From NCBI GenBank assembly GCA_950295325.1, contig OX485809.1:18926144-18990143 (forward strand): a stretch of 64,000 nucleotides of DNA, written 5' to 3'. Positions 45,856 through 56,066 of this stretch are shown here, one piece after another. Source of the DNA: Polytrichum commune (lineage: Eukaryota > Streptophyta > Polytrichopsida > Polytrichales > Polytrichaceae). The notes beneath the pieces are model-generated. The model was not told the DNA's origin and did no database searches. It saw only the letters and a list, made by a program, of their open reading frames with translations. The first letter of the stretch is position 1, and every line of letters begins with the position of its first letter. A program made the translations under genes and the position numbers.

Positions 45856-46554
45856 GCATTTTTGTACCATGTTTAGGAAGTTGTATAGGAACGGATGAAA
45901 ACTTTGGACACAATGAACATATTTCATGTTCAAAGTATATGTAATATAAAGAGGATTTACCGACAAGTTGTCATTTCTAAGATCGTGTAAAAGATAACAT
46001 ATGGATGCCACATGTTTTAATGTTATTTGAAACTTTTAAAAACTTACTTGAATATTAGTAATTCATATGATAGTCTAACCAAAAGTACTATTGACTCCAT
46101 AGTCAATATTGAATACCACATAAAGATATAATTATATAAAACGGATAGAAAGGTCCTCAAAAAGAGGATGTCACCAACGGAGCATGTACAATCGAGCAAT
46201 AGGGGATTGCAATATTTATAAAAGCATATTCTTTAAGAAGCTCAATAAATAAACATAAAACTCCATTCACAGTAAGAATTATACAAAATAGTAATTAATA
46301 AAGACATAACATGTTATTGGAGATTAATTGCAATGCTAAGTTGACAACCATATTGTATTTTAAAAATTTTAAAAAACATGCAATAAATAATTTTATTACT
46401 ATAATAAAATGTTACAACTTCGAAGGTAACGTTCGCTTTGTGGTCTAAATGTCTTACCGAAGGCCCTAAGGTTGTAACTTGTATCAATTTTGACGTAAGT
46501 AATAAATTATGGGAGTACGTGGGAGCACCGAAATACCACATTTGTACAAAACCA
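45856..46554. other. Intergenic region between convergent hAT genes
   Basis: AT-rich 3' flanks of the RING gene (plus) and the transposase (minus). No gene seen. Confidence 0.5.
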
Positions 46555-49500
46555 TTACGTTCGAATCCGTACTGTGGGATCATTTGCTTCGACACATCTT
46601 GGGTCCTCTTCAGACTCGTCTGTGTTGCAATCATCATCCGTTTGGGGAGTCGCGCTCCGAAGATGCAACTCTCGGTCACGTTGTGAGAAAATTATCTTCT
46701 TGGTCGGCCGGGAGCCCTCTGCATCCTGTATGTCATTTTCATCTAGATGTGGTCTACCCTCATCTTCATTGTAGTCTTCAGTTGTAAACGGAAGCGATCT
46801 TCCCTGATACCTCTTCCTAGTACGTTTGACACCTCTCGTAGTTCTCTGACGCCCTCCACCCGTACCACGACTTGAGTGCACTTCATCTCTACTTCCATCT
46901 ATAAAAACATCCCCCGTTGTACTTCTGCCTCCAACTCCAAGGCCACATGTTCCATTGGATTGACTGTGTGGAAGTGAAACTGATGCGGATGGAATTGCAA
47001 TTGGTATGTTCTCAACAACATGTCGACGAACAGAATGACGACGTGGCGCCTCTATAGTAACATTTCTTGAAACATTGTGTATAGCAACCAAAGTAGCACC
47101 CACCGCAGTTGCACGTGAAACACCCAATCTAGAAGTATTGGCAATACTTCGAGTGAGAGGACGACGTTGACCTTGTGCATGCACTTGCACCGTAGAGGTT
47201 GATGCAGTTCTTTGAAGAGCACGGAATCGAGTTGTAGGTATTTTAGGAACATTGGGCGTTTGATCTTCTATACGATGGTTGGATATGAGGGAGGCGTCCA
47301 TGGATTCAGAATGTACTCGGGCTGGAAATGGATCCTGTTGAACGTGCATTGGCTCATTTGCGGGTAGTACATTGTCACCTTCACCAAAAGAAAGATAATC
47401 GCTCCAAGGTTGCAAGGAATCTACTTCAATTCTTACATTCTCACTTGCCCCCATAGCAACATTATGGGCAGGGCGAAACCCTTGTCCAATGTGGAGAGTT
47501 TCAAAAGGCGGTCCTCCAATAGACCCCTCATGATCGTCATGCATTCCGTCGTTATGTTGGGGGACATCCAGTTCATCAAAATCAAACACCCCAAGGTTTC
47601 CATCACTACCATTGTCATCCTCATCTTCTGAATCATGATTCTCGGAATTGAGGTCATCCAAATCAAAGTCGATGTCATCAACATTGTTGTCATCATCATT
47701 TCCGGCACTATCATTTGGATCCACGTCATCTTCGTTGTCATCTTCTTCGTCAAGGTCATCGTCAGAATGGACCTCATTCAATTCGTACCATTGCGCAGGT
47801 CTTGGGCCCCTCCGATGTCGAATGAGCCTACTATTGGTATATATGTAGACGAGGTCCTCGGCACGACTATGCTTCAAGCGATTGCGACTCTTGTGAACAT
47901 ATGAGTACATGCTCCAATTGCGTTCACATGCGGATGCGGAACATACTTGTGCAAGGATACGTCTTGCTATTGTTTGGAGGGCTTTAGCTCCACCTCCCAT
48001 TGCATCCCACCATTCATGGAGAGGTGCGGCATGCACGCTCGGGTCAGTAGAATCAGCAAAAGGCCCTCGATTTTCAAGGAAATCTTGGTACTGGTGGAGG
48101 ATTTGGACATAAGTGTCCTCATCTTGAGCAAGCCTGCGAAGAACTCGATTTAGGATTGTCCTCGAATTCTCATCCTCATGGAGTGGGGCCCAACCACGTA
48201 GAAGCGGATTTAACATCGCTCCAGCCCAATGTAGATCATTTAACATCAACCTCCATCTATTTTGAAACGTTAGCATAGCATTTGCAGCAAGCTCAGGGCT
48301 TAAGCGAAATGGAGGTTTACTGAATCCACGAATATGGGTTTGTAAATCATGCATGACCCTCCAAGCCATTCCCATTGCAGGCGCCTTGCCATCAAATACA
48401 CGAAGAGCTTTAACAACCGGGATCACCATATACAAGAAATTTTCGCACGTGTTCCAGAATCCATCATAACGTATAAAGCTTCGCACAGCAGAGCCCTTCA
48501 TGTAAGAGGTGCGAGATCTCCTCCTCATATCACGCATTAGAGTAGGCCAATCCTCATCAACCACCATTCTTTCCAAAGCATTGCGTACTTGAAGAAGACG
48601 ATCTATCATGATGAAGTTCGTTGCAAAACGGGTCTCTACAGGTAGGCGGAGTGAGAGATTTGGTGACAACCTCCGGAATATAGCTTGAGAAGCATGATGG
48701 TTTTTGATAAAAACACAAATATGGCGCGCCTTTTTTACCAACTTTTTCACCCATTCCTCCTTCCCCCAATCTTCTAAGAGGAGATCTAGGCAATGCGCAG
48801 CACATCCTTGAAAATATAGATCAGGATTTGCTTGAATCAAGTCGCGAGCAGCGGAGGCCATAACTGGGGCATTGTCGGTGCAAATCTGGACCACATTATG
48901 TCGACCAACCTTTTCCACAAATGGTTGAATTTGAGCAGCAACGTATACATGATCCTTGTGATTTCCCGTGGTATCAATGGTACCCAAGAAAACATCTCCC
49001 TTTGTGCCGCATTGGAGAACGTTTAGGAGAGGTCGGTTTTGCACGTTGTCCCATCCATCACAACATATTGTAACACCGTATTTTTCAACGGAATTCCCCA
49101 TCTTCTCCTTCACTTGCCTATCTAGGTCAACCTTTTTATCAGTTAACAACTTCGTACGGATGGCATTGTACGATGGTGGTGTGTAGGCTGGCATTCGATG
49201 ACGGGCAGTTTCACGCACAGCATGAACAAATGCAGGATGTCTCACAATGTTGAAAGGAATGTTAGCTTCATAAAAAGCCGTTGCCCATGCTCTGTCAAGG
49301 AGTTGTTTTGTTGACACATTGAACCCCTCCGTTATGTTGAGTTGACGTAGTTCACGAGGAGGTGTGCCATATATCACAACATCAGAATGTTGAGTGGATT
49401 GGGACATAAGCAAAGGCTCTGTTTCACTAATTACGGAGTCCGCTATAATAGGCTCCAGAGGTACAATATCTGGCACCGGAGAGTCCTCATTTACAATGCC

Positions 49501-49749
49501 TACATGTAAGGGCACAATGCCTCCGCAATGTTCAAACAAGACCCTAATATGCGGGGGTACCATCCTACATGTGGAAACATCACAAGCACCCCCTACAGGA
49601 GGTCTATAACCAAGGTGGGCCAACATTCTATTTCCTCGGTAAGATATGACGAACGGGCAAAACCTACATTTAACCTGCCTTTGTGATTTACCGGGAACCA
49701 TCCCCTTATCCTCGTACCAATGATCCCATGCATCATTTCGGCGTGGCAT
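46555..49749 (-). CDS. hAT transposase, 1,064 codons
   Basis: Start ATG 49749 (M-P-R-R-N-D), just after a TTTGCAG acceptor-like site. Domains: BED-type zinc finger near residues 8-50 (C-R-F-C at 28-31); a DUF659-like/RNase-H-fold core with C-C-D-G-W, C-T-D-N-A-P-V-M and G-C-A-A-H-C-L-D-L-L; C-terminal hAT dimerisation region with L-A-Q-V-C-S-A-S-A-C-E-R-N-W-S (residues about 610-690). A long extra tail follows: Asp/Glu-rich, then Ser-rich, then a basic R-G-V-K-R-T-R-K-R patch (likely nuclear signal). The tail makes it longer than most plant hAT transposases (about 600-800). The frame is intact, so the element may be autonomous. Expected to bind the GTCGTGACGG subterminal repeats. Confidence 0.9.
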   Translation of the reverse strand: MPRRNDAWDHWYEDKGMVPGKSQRQVKCRFCPFVISYRGNRMLAHLGYRPPVGGACDVSTCRMVPPHIRVLFEHCGGIVPLHVGIVNEDSPVPDIVPLEPIIADSVISETEPLLMSQSTQHSDVVIYGTPPRELRQLNITEGFNVSTKQLLDRAWATAFYEANIPFNIVRHPAFVHAVRETARHRMPAYTPPSYNAIRTKLLTDKKVDLDRQVKEKMGNSVEKYGVTICCDGWDNVQNRPLLNVLQCGTKGDVFLGTIDTTGNHKDHVYVAAQIQPFVEKVGRHNVVQICTDNAPVMASAARDLIQANPDLYFQGCAAHCLDLLLEDWGKEEWVKKLVKKARHICVFIKNHHASQAIFRRLSPNLSLRLPVETRFATNFIMIDRLLQVRNALERMVVDEDWPTLMRDMRRRSRTSYMKGSAVRSFIRYDGFWNTCENFLYMVIPVVKALRVFDGKAPAMGMAWRVMHDLQTHIRGFSKPPFRLSPELAANAMLTFQNRWRLMLNDLHWAGAMLNPLLRGWAPLHEDENSRTILNRVLRRLAQDEDTYVQILHQYQDFLENRGPFADSTDPSVHAAPLHEWWDAMGGGAKALQTIARRILAQVCSASACERNWSMYSYVHKSRNRLKHSRAEDLVYIYTNSRLIRHRRGPRPAQWYELNEVHSDDDLDEEDDNEDDVDPNDSAGNDDDNNVDDIDFDLDDLNSENHDSEDEDDNGSDGNLGVFDFDELDVPQHNDGMHDDHEGSIGGPPFETLHIGQGFRPAHNVAMGASENVRIEVDSLQPWSDYLSFGEGDNVLPANEPMHVQQDPFPARVHSESMDASLISNHRIEDQTPNVPKIPTTRFRALQRTASTSTVQVHAQGQRRPLTRSIANTSRLGVSRATAVGATLVAIHNVSRNVTIEAPRRHSVRRHVVENIPIAIPSASVSLPHSQSNGTCGLGVGGRSTTGDVFIDGSRDEVHSSRGTGGGRQRTTRGVKRTRKRYQGRSLPFTTEDYNEDEGRPHLDENDIQDAEGSRPTKKIIFSQRDRELHLRSATPQTDDDCNTDESEEDPRCVEANDPTVRIRT

Positions 49750-49979
49750 GACTTCAACAAAACCTGCAAATACAAACAAGTTAGAGCAAGTAACTTTGAT
49801 CGCATACTAGGTCCTATTCAAGAGTGCCACAAGGGCAACCCTAATTCACAGTCACTAGATTGGACAAAGTATCCTCTGCATTCGGGTCTCACGCATTCAA
49901 TCCTCACTCCTCAAAGGAGAATCAAAAGACTTGAGACACACTATGTCAGTGGAGGCAAAAATGGCACCTTGAACCCTCA

Positions 49980-49986
49980 ATTTATA
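49980..49986 (-). promoter_or_regulatory. TATA box of the hAT transposase gene
   Basis: TATAAAT on the minus strand, 11 bp downstream of array D3 and 231 bp before the ATG. Confidence 0.55.
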
Positions 49987-49996
49987 GTATTCGAAT

Positions 49997-50310
49997 CGGA
50001 CGGGGGAGCGGACGGAAGGGGGGGGGGGGGGGGGAGCGGACGGGGAGCGGACGGAGGGGGGGGAGCGGACGAGGGAGCGGACGGACGGGGGAGCGGACGG
50101 ACGGGGGGGAGCGGACGGGGGGGCGGACGGAGGGGGGTGGAGCGGACGGGGGAGGGGGGGGGGGCGGACGGGGGAGCGGACGGACGGGGGGGGGGGGGCG
50201 GACGGGGTTGGGAACGGGAGCGGACGGGGGGGAACGGTGGCGAACGGGGATTGTGAACGGGAGCGGACGGGGGTTGGGAACGGAGGCGGACGGGGGGGCG
50301 GACGGGCTCT
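49997..50310. repeat. G/C-rich array D3 upstream of the hAT transposase gene
   Basis: GGGGGGAGCGGACGG and GGAACGGGAGCGGACGGGG units. Same words as arrays D1 and D2, placed immediately upstream of the transposase TATA box. Confidence 0.85.
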
Positions 50311-50454
50311 AGTAAATTTTTCCCCACTTTACCTTTACTTTGCTGACATGTCATCACACGTGGACATTGTAAATCCTACGTGTCAGAAATGGGTTAATGT
50401 AATTACACAAAAAAATCGGTAAAATTCAAGTCCGTCAGGATAAAGACAGCATCC

Positions 50455-50539
50455 GGCATAATGTCGTGACGGATACGTGTCGTGACGGCACGACATTATG
50501 TCGGGATTACCCTCCGTCATGACACAATAGACAACCCTG
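50455..50539 (-). repeat. hAT right TIR and subterminal repeats
   Basis: Contains ATGTCGTGACGG, GTGTCGTGACGGCACGAC, CCGTCATGACACAATAG and the terminal ATAGACAACCCTG; the same words as the left end in inverted order. Confidence 0.8.
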
Positions 50540-51487
50540 CTTGGGCATCATGCAGACGGTCTGCCTATCCCACTTCACGTTGTTCATGAGGTTATTAATC
50601 TGCCACTTCACCCCTCCGCTTTCACGAGACCTCACCACCCACTTGTTAGGAGATTTCTCGCACTTGAAACAATCCACGTTGAAAGTGAAGTGGCGTCCCA
50701 TAGGCCAGCAATCCTTGGAGTAGTTGTTGAAGTCTCGAAGGATTTTTGTCGCTTTGGCAGCGTCTGGGTTTTCTCCCTTCTTCAAAGGGGTTGGCATCAC
50801 TGGCGGAGAACTAACCTCAGCGCCTTCCGTCAATCCGGACTTCTCCATCTCGTCCCTCGACCTCTTGGATGGAGTGGATTGTCTGCTGGGCCCTTCTGTC
50901 AACCTGCTCCCCGAAGGCACAGGCCGCGGAGCACTTCTCGATCCTCCTGCCCCCGAAGCAGCTGGTTTTTTCGGACTTTTCTTTTTTTTATTTGCCTCCG
51001 CGGCAACACTGTTGTACTTCGAAACATTCAAGGTCAGGGCAGTCAACTTCCTCGCCGTCCAGTGTTGACTCAGGGCATATTTGGTGAAGAGAGCATCCAG
51101 ATTGAAATGTTTCGCATCGGATGCGACATTATTGCATGCATAAGCATAAGAGAATGGGTGCAATAGGTAGTTTAAGAGGAGGTTCACATGGTCTTTTTTA
51201 TTTTTCATATCCAGAATAACAAAGTCTTCTTGTGCCTCTGCGGATTCTATCTCCCAATTCTTTGTCTGCACCCATTGGTCTGGTTGGTCAGCCCTTGTCT
51301 GCAGCTCATAAGTGAATCGCAATGCAAACAACCCTTCCTCGGTCTTCGTGGGGATGGCCGTCCACTCAGCCATGAATTCTTCTTTTGGGACATAGTTGTC
51401 GTTCCCATTGGTATCCGAGACGCCCTCTGGAAGGCGCTCCACTGGCACTGCGAACAAGTCGATGGCGTTTCTGCTAGCTTTAGCCAT
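50540..51487 (-). pseudogene. Gene B exon 1, 5' part, cut off by the hAT insertion
   Basis: 316 codons from M-A-K-A-S-R (51487) to M-P-K at the TSD. The ATG follows GTGATGCAG, so it may be a true start or an internal exon; ATGs at 51493 and 51496 are in the same frame. Contains a mixed alpha/beta region, a basic Lys/Ser/Pro linker (K-K-K-K-S-P-K-K, probable nuclear signal) and a Cys-containing segment (F-K-C-E-K-S-P). The frame is intact up to the insertion, and 948 nt is a whole number of codons. Confidence 0.7.
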
Positions 51488-52035
51488 CTGCATCACACAG
51501 GAGCAAATCAGAATTGCTTTTACGAACGTTCGTTCGTAAACAACACCGTGCCATGCATATTATTTTCATAGTGTGGTTTTTGGAAATACGAAGTTTTGAA
51601 TGCTTTATGCATTTCAGGGTGTTTCTAATGCATTCACATTGGTTCACATCTTTCACGAACGCGTGTTCGTAATATGAGATACCTGTTTATTAGTATTTTG
51701 TACATAACTATACGAACGCGCGTTCGTAAAGTCATGCGATATTGTGGAACCTACTGAGTTAAATTTAGTGTTGTGATTGGATTTAAGTACTTATATGAAT
51801 TACAGCATGGATATATCCCTCCATTTTGGATTTAGAGTTTCGAACGCACGTTCGTAAACGTAGTCCTTGGGTTCCAAAGAATCTTTACGAACGCGCATTC
51901 GTGAAATGGTATATATTTTGCGCGGCCTATGCATTTACGAACGCGCGTTCGTAAATGGGTGTATATTGTGCGCGGTAGAGGTATTTACGAACGCTCGTTC
52001 GTAAATGAGCCTGTTGTTTGTTTTTATATATATAA
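51488..52035. other. Gene B upstream region, palindrome B rich
   Basis: No gene seen; contains seven palindrome B copies (see that entry) and may be a 5' intron or promoter of gene B. Confidence 0.45.
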
Positions 52036-53170
52036 TTAATAATAACAATATAGTGTCCGTACATATACAGATTTGTATATATACGAATTCGTATACATAC
52101 GTATGGCAAGGTCTTGCTTGCTGTGTCTCAGCAAAGCTTGCACTTGTGCCTGCAAGTGTTCGTCAAAAAGGTGAGATTGAAGAAAAACAATACAATCAAA
52201 ACATATAGACTTGGAATGTGACAGAGAATTCAGAACGAGGATCCGAACTTGACTTCCAAAACACATGCCATTCAATAATGAACAAATATAGACTGTGAAG
52301 GATTTGAGAAGGGAAGGAATATTGTGCTTACTCTGAAATTTTACACACCCAAAAGTTGCTTGCTCCTTTGTTGAAAACCCCAGGAAACCCCACAAAAGCA
52401 AGGTGATTTGAAAGTCAAATGCACCACTGCACCACTGCACCACTGAAATTGCCTTCACACTAGTTGTTGCATGCTATGTACGAACCCTAACTAAGACTCT
52501 GATGTATATGCAATTTCAAATGCAGTATTTCTCAAGCTGCTACTCTAAAACTTGCAATTATCAAGCTTATAGCTTGAGTATCCTAATCTTAAGCTTCCAA
52601 CTCTCAAGCTTTAAACTCTACAAACTTTAAACTCTCCAACTTTCAACTCTTCTAACTCGAGTTCTCTATTCTTGAGCTGCAACTCTCAAGGGACTGTCAA
52701 TAACTCTCAACACTTGCGCCTACAAAAGAAGTGCACCACACAAAACTAAAAAATGCAAGAGCTTCGCCTCTAAACTCTAAACCAACGCGGCGCTCCTCCT
52801 CTCTCTGCTCCAAATGAGAATGAGGAAGGAGAGGAGGGGGTGCGGGGAGGTAGCCCGCGCCTCTAGGGTTTTCCCTCGGGCTGCCACATGGCCGCTTCCC
52901 ATTGGGGAGGGAAGGGATGGGTCGGGCTAGGAAGATGAGGGGATGGGATGGGGAGATAGCATGGGGTGTGGGATGGGTGGATGGGGGGGATGGGGGGGAT
53001 GGGGGGGATGGATTGGAATTCATTGGGGTTTAGTAATTCAATGTAATCAAAGCACATAAATATATTCAATGTGACTTAATAAAGTAATTTGCATGGGGGG
53101 CACTAACCGATTTGACATAAATCTATGTCATCACAATAAGAAATGCAACTATATATTACACCATTTGCAC
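52036..53170. other. Non-coding region lacking palindrome B
   Basis: Possibly inserted into the palindrome-B zone, but no ends were found. Has AACTCTCAAGCTT-like repeats (52550-52690) and a GGATGGGGGG tract (52975-53010). No credible gene. Confidence 0.4.
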
Positions 53171-53733
53171 TTAGTTTGAGACTTTCCCAACTCTCTAATT
53201 AACGAAAATAATCTAAGTTGGATGTATAAGCAATAAAGGCACGTTAATTTCAAGCTTTTTAATATGTATATGCCTCCATCACATAAACATAAGGAGTCCA
53301 GTACAAAACATGCATTTTAAATGCTACATCCCCTTCATCTACTTTGGATTCATTGTAAACATCTTCTAGATAAGGAGTATGAATTCAATTTCCACATTGC
53401 ACATCATGTACTAGGGATTCGATGAAAACCCTACCCCCAACGACGTGTATTAATATGGTGTTTTCAAATATATAGTGTTCTCATAATTGAAATATCTTTC
53501 AAGTTTTTAAATGGTTCCTCAAATAATTTAATATAAGATCCATAAAGGTCCCGATTTAAGATTGGTGGGAACGGTTTAGGATTTTCTTACAAGAGGTGCG
53601 GGAAAATTCAATTTCAAATACTAGGCTTTCAATTCAGTTTATTATGTGTGAACTTGAACTACTGCATTAAATTTATTATTATATTTGTTAATCCGAGACT
53701 TTGGAAAGTCTCAAAATAAATGCAAATGATTTA
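53171..53733. mobile_element. ~560-bp inverted-repeat (MITE-like) element
   Basis: Left arm CATTTGCACTTAGTTTGAGA... and the reverse complement of the right arm (CATTTGCATTTATTTTGAGA...) match for ~50 bp. The right arm contains the palindrome GAGACTTTGGAAAGTCTC. The same right-arm sequence recurs at 60970-61010, just 3' of the first DUF7869 gene. No target duplication identified. Confidence 0.5.
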
Positions 53734-56066
53734 ATATGTGGTTCAAATTCTTATTCGGATGAGATGTATTTGTGCCAAATTGGTTAGTGTTGCCCATGCA
53801 AATCGCTTTATTGTGTCACATTGAATGTATTCTTGTGTTTTACTTGTTCTTTATTTGAATACCATGTTCTGAAATAGTATCCAAAATCATGAAAATGTCC
53901 CCAATTACAGAATATGGTGATCGTTGAAAGTTTGGCTCGCATCAAATGTAAGCTACAAATAAATTAAGTTAGTGCAATATGGATTTATGAGTAGTGAATA
54001 TAGTTTGTATGTAAACCTTGTTATATGAACTACTGGACATGCACATCCCTCACAAACCCTAAACCCTAAACCCTAAACCCCTAGTTTTTTTTACCATCCG
54101 CACTATATGGGGGAATGTTGTGATCCAACCTAATAGTGTTGAGTGCATTTTAATTACACAATGCATAAGTGGGACTCCATATAGGTATGGTTTCAATTCA
54201 TATCATTACACTATCTTATGCACCATTCCAAATTAATTCAACATTTCCACACAATGTTGAATCAATTCACTATTTGCAAACCTGGAGTTGCATTTGAATT
54301 AAGATATAAAGTATATCTAGGCATGGTTTGAATTCATCTCCTTAATCTACCTTAGTAGCTTGCATGAATTCACCAGACTTTTTATTGGTGTTCATGCACT
54401 TGGTGAGTATTTGCCGCAATAATGTACATAAATGTAATGTAGATACATGTAATGTATATATATGTAAAGTATAGATATATAAAGTATAGATATATGTAAG
54501 AAACATATATATATAGATATATAGATATATATTCACACATATATATAGGTATATAGATATATATTCACATATATATATAGGTATATAGATATATATTCAC
54601 ATATATATATATTTATTTATTTACATATATACAAAGAGATATATATATATATATATATGTAAATATAAGTAAATATATACATCGATATGTATATAGGAAT
54701 ATACATTTTATTTTTTGGTTCGGGAAACCTTGGTAACACCTAAGGTGTGGAACGGATGAACATATTATCAATGCGTGCATGCCATACATATTCAATACAG
54801 AAAGTTATTTATGTCCCGCATGAATAGAATGGCATATTGTTAGGTTAAAGTAGGCGGCGGGAATCCGCTTTTCAAAGAGAATCCAAGGGATTTTGAACCA
54901 CGGTAGAGGAGTACTTAAAGCTCTCCCCCCCATTGCAGAGCTATTTTTTGCGGGAGACACCAAGTGTGCGCTCCAGACACCCGACGGAGGGCGCTCGAGC
55001 CAGTTTCCTGTGCGTGAACCGTACACTCATAGGTGGCAGACAACCTTATCCCGCAAATACCGCCGCAAATACCGGGGGTTTACGAACGCGCGTTCGTAAA
55101 CCTGCAGTGCGCGCATGTGTTTGTGGATGAGATATATCGAGGTTGGTTGGATGTTTACGAACGTGCGTTCATAAATACCGCCTTGGCGTATATTTTACAT
55201 CCATAAATGTATAGACCCAGATACGATTATGCATAGGCACAGACAATATGAAAGTCATATACGAACGAGCGTTCGTAAATGTACATTTTGAGCATCCGAA
55301 GAACATTGGGAATGTGCAAGAGTTTACGAACGCGCGTTCGTAAATATTGAATGCGCGTAAACGGTGTATGGTACATACTGAAATGACATTAGAGTTTACG
55401 AACGTGCGTTCGTAAGTGACACCGCTTATTTTCAGAATCCATATACTCATGGATATAAGGGGTATGAAGATGTACATACAATACGATAGTAATTTGCAAA
55501 TAGAAGGTCGAAAATATCAATGATTTCAGCAGATATACATAAGATGAGCGAGAGTTTACGAACGTGCGTTCGTGATTTCCACCTGGGAGTATGTCGATGC
55601 ATACATCACGCCTCCCTGGGCACGCACACAAATATATATGTATTTACAACAAAATATTAGACATAAATACGAACGTGCGTTCGAATTCATTCAAGGAATG
55701 TATCTGGACATTGACTGCGGGATGTGGGAAAATGCTCCATTTGCTCCACATACACATAGTATGGGCGAGGGATGTGTATTTGGGGCACATGGAATAATAC
55801 ATTCATATGTGTCAATGACTCTCGGAAGTTTTGTGTAGGCATATAGCAGGTATCCCTGCACAATTGAAACGGTCCATGTTTTAGTTGACATACAGAATGA
55901 CGGGGAACATTCGAACGCCCGTTCGTATATATGCCCAACTCAAACAGAAGCGTGTCTGCATGCAGACGATCGTTCTGTTATTCCCACTGTGACTTGTGCT
56001 CTATTGTGACTTAGGTTTACTAAAATCTTGTCGTATTTGTGATTGACTTATATATGTTGTGATTCC
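53734..56066. other. Non-coding region with microsatellites and a telomere repeat
   Basis: (CCCTAAA)4-like interstitial telomere repeat at 54055-54081; TATA-rich tract 54420-54660 including a ~33-bp unit (TATAGGTATATAGATATATATTCACAT) three times at about 54538-54610. A GC-rich ~180-bp island (54895-55075) contains GGCTCGAGC, weakly like a pol III B box. Palindrome B copies lie from 55079 to 55929. No credible gene. Confidence 0.5.

Larger units (their letters stand above)
32537..50539. mobile_element. 18,003-bp autonomous-looking hAT transposon with cargo genes
   Basis: Terminal inverted repeats CAGGGTTGTCTAT (32537-32549) and ATAGACAACCCTG (50527-50539), flanked by the perfect 8-bp duplication CTTGGGCA (32529-32536; 50540-50547). 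Subterminal GTCGTGACGG/CCGTCACGAC repeats are dense within about 90 bp of each end. It encodes a hAT transposase, a kinase-like protein, a coiled-coil/RING gene and an acidic gene. Excision with one TSD copy rejoins gene B in frame. 18 kb is very large for hAT (typically a few kb). Confidence 0.92.
51519..55929. repeat. Palindrome family B, 5' cluster
   Basis: Copies near 51519, 51652, 51710, 51838, 51883, 51934, 51984, then none for 3 kb, then 55079, 55154, 55260, 55323, 55395, 55555, 55666 and 55910. Three (51883-52005) are 50-51 bp apart with shared GTATATTTTGCGCGG spacers. The last copies are degenerate (one arm CGAATT or GGGCGTTCG). The frames they create (E-R-A-F-V-N, R-T-R-V-R-K) are artefacts. 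Confidence 0.9.

Noticed and set aside
49720-50357. Frames of 120-180 codons over array D3
   Set aside because: Repeat translations.
52100-55060. A full transposon with CAAGG-type ends in the 3-kb palindrome-free gap
   Set aside because: Candidate ends did not pair and no target duplication could be found.
54895-55075. GC-rich island as a gene B exon or pol III SINE
   Set aside because: The minus-strand frame (73 codons) has no splice support, and the B-box resemblance is too weak to call.
55169-55477. Minus-strand frame with repeated E-R-[TA]-F-V-N
   Set aside because: Created by translating palindrome B copies; no coding character between them.
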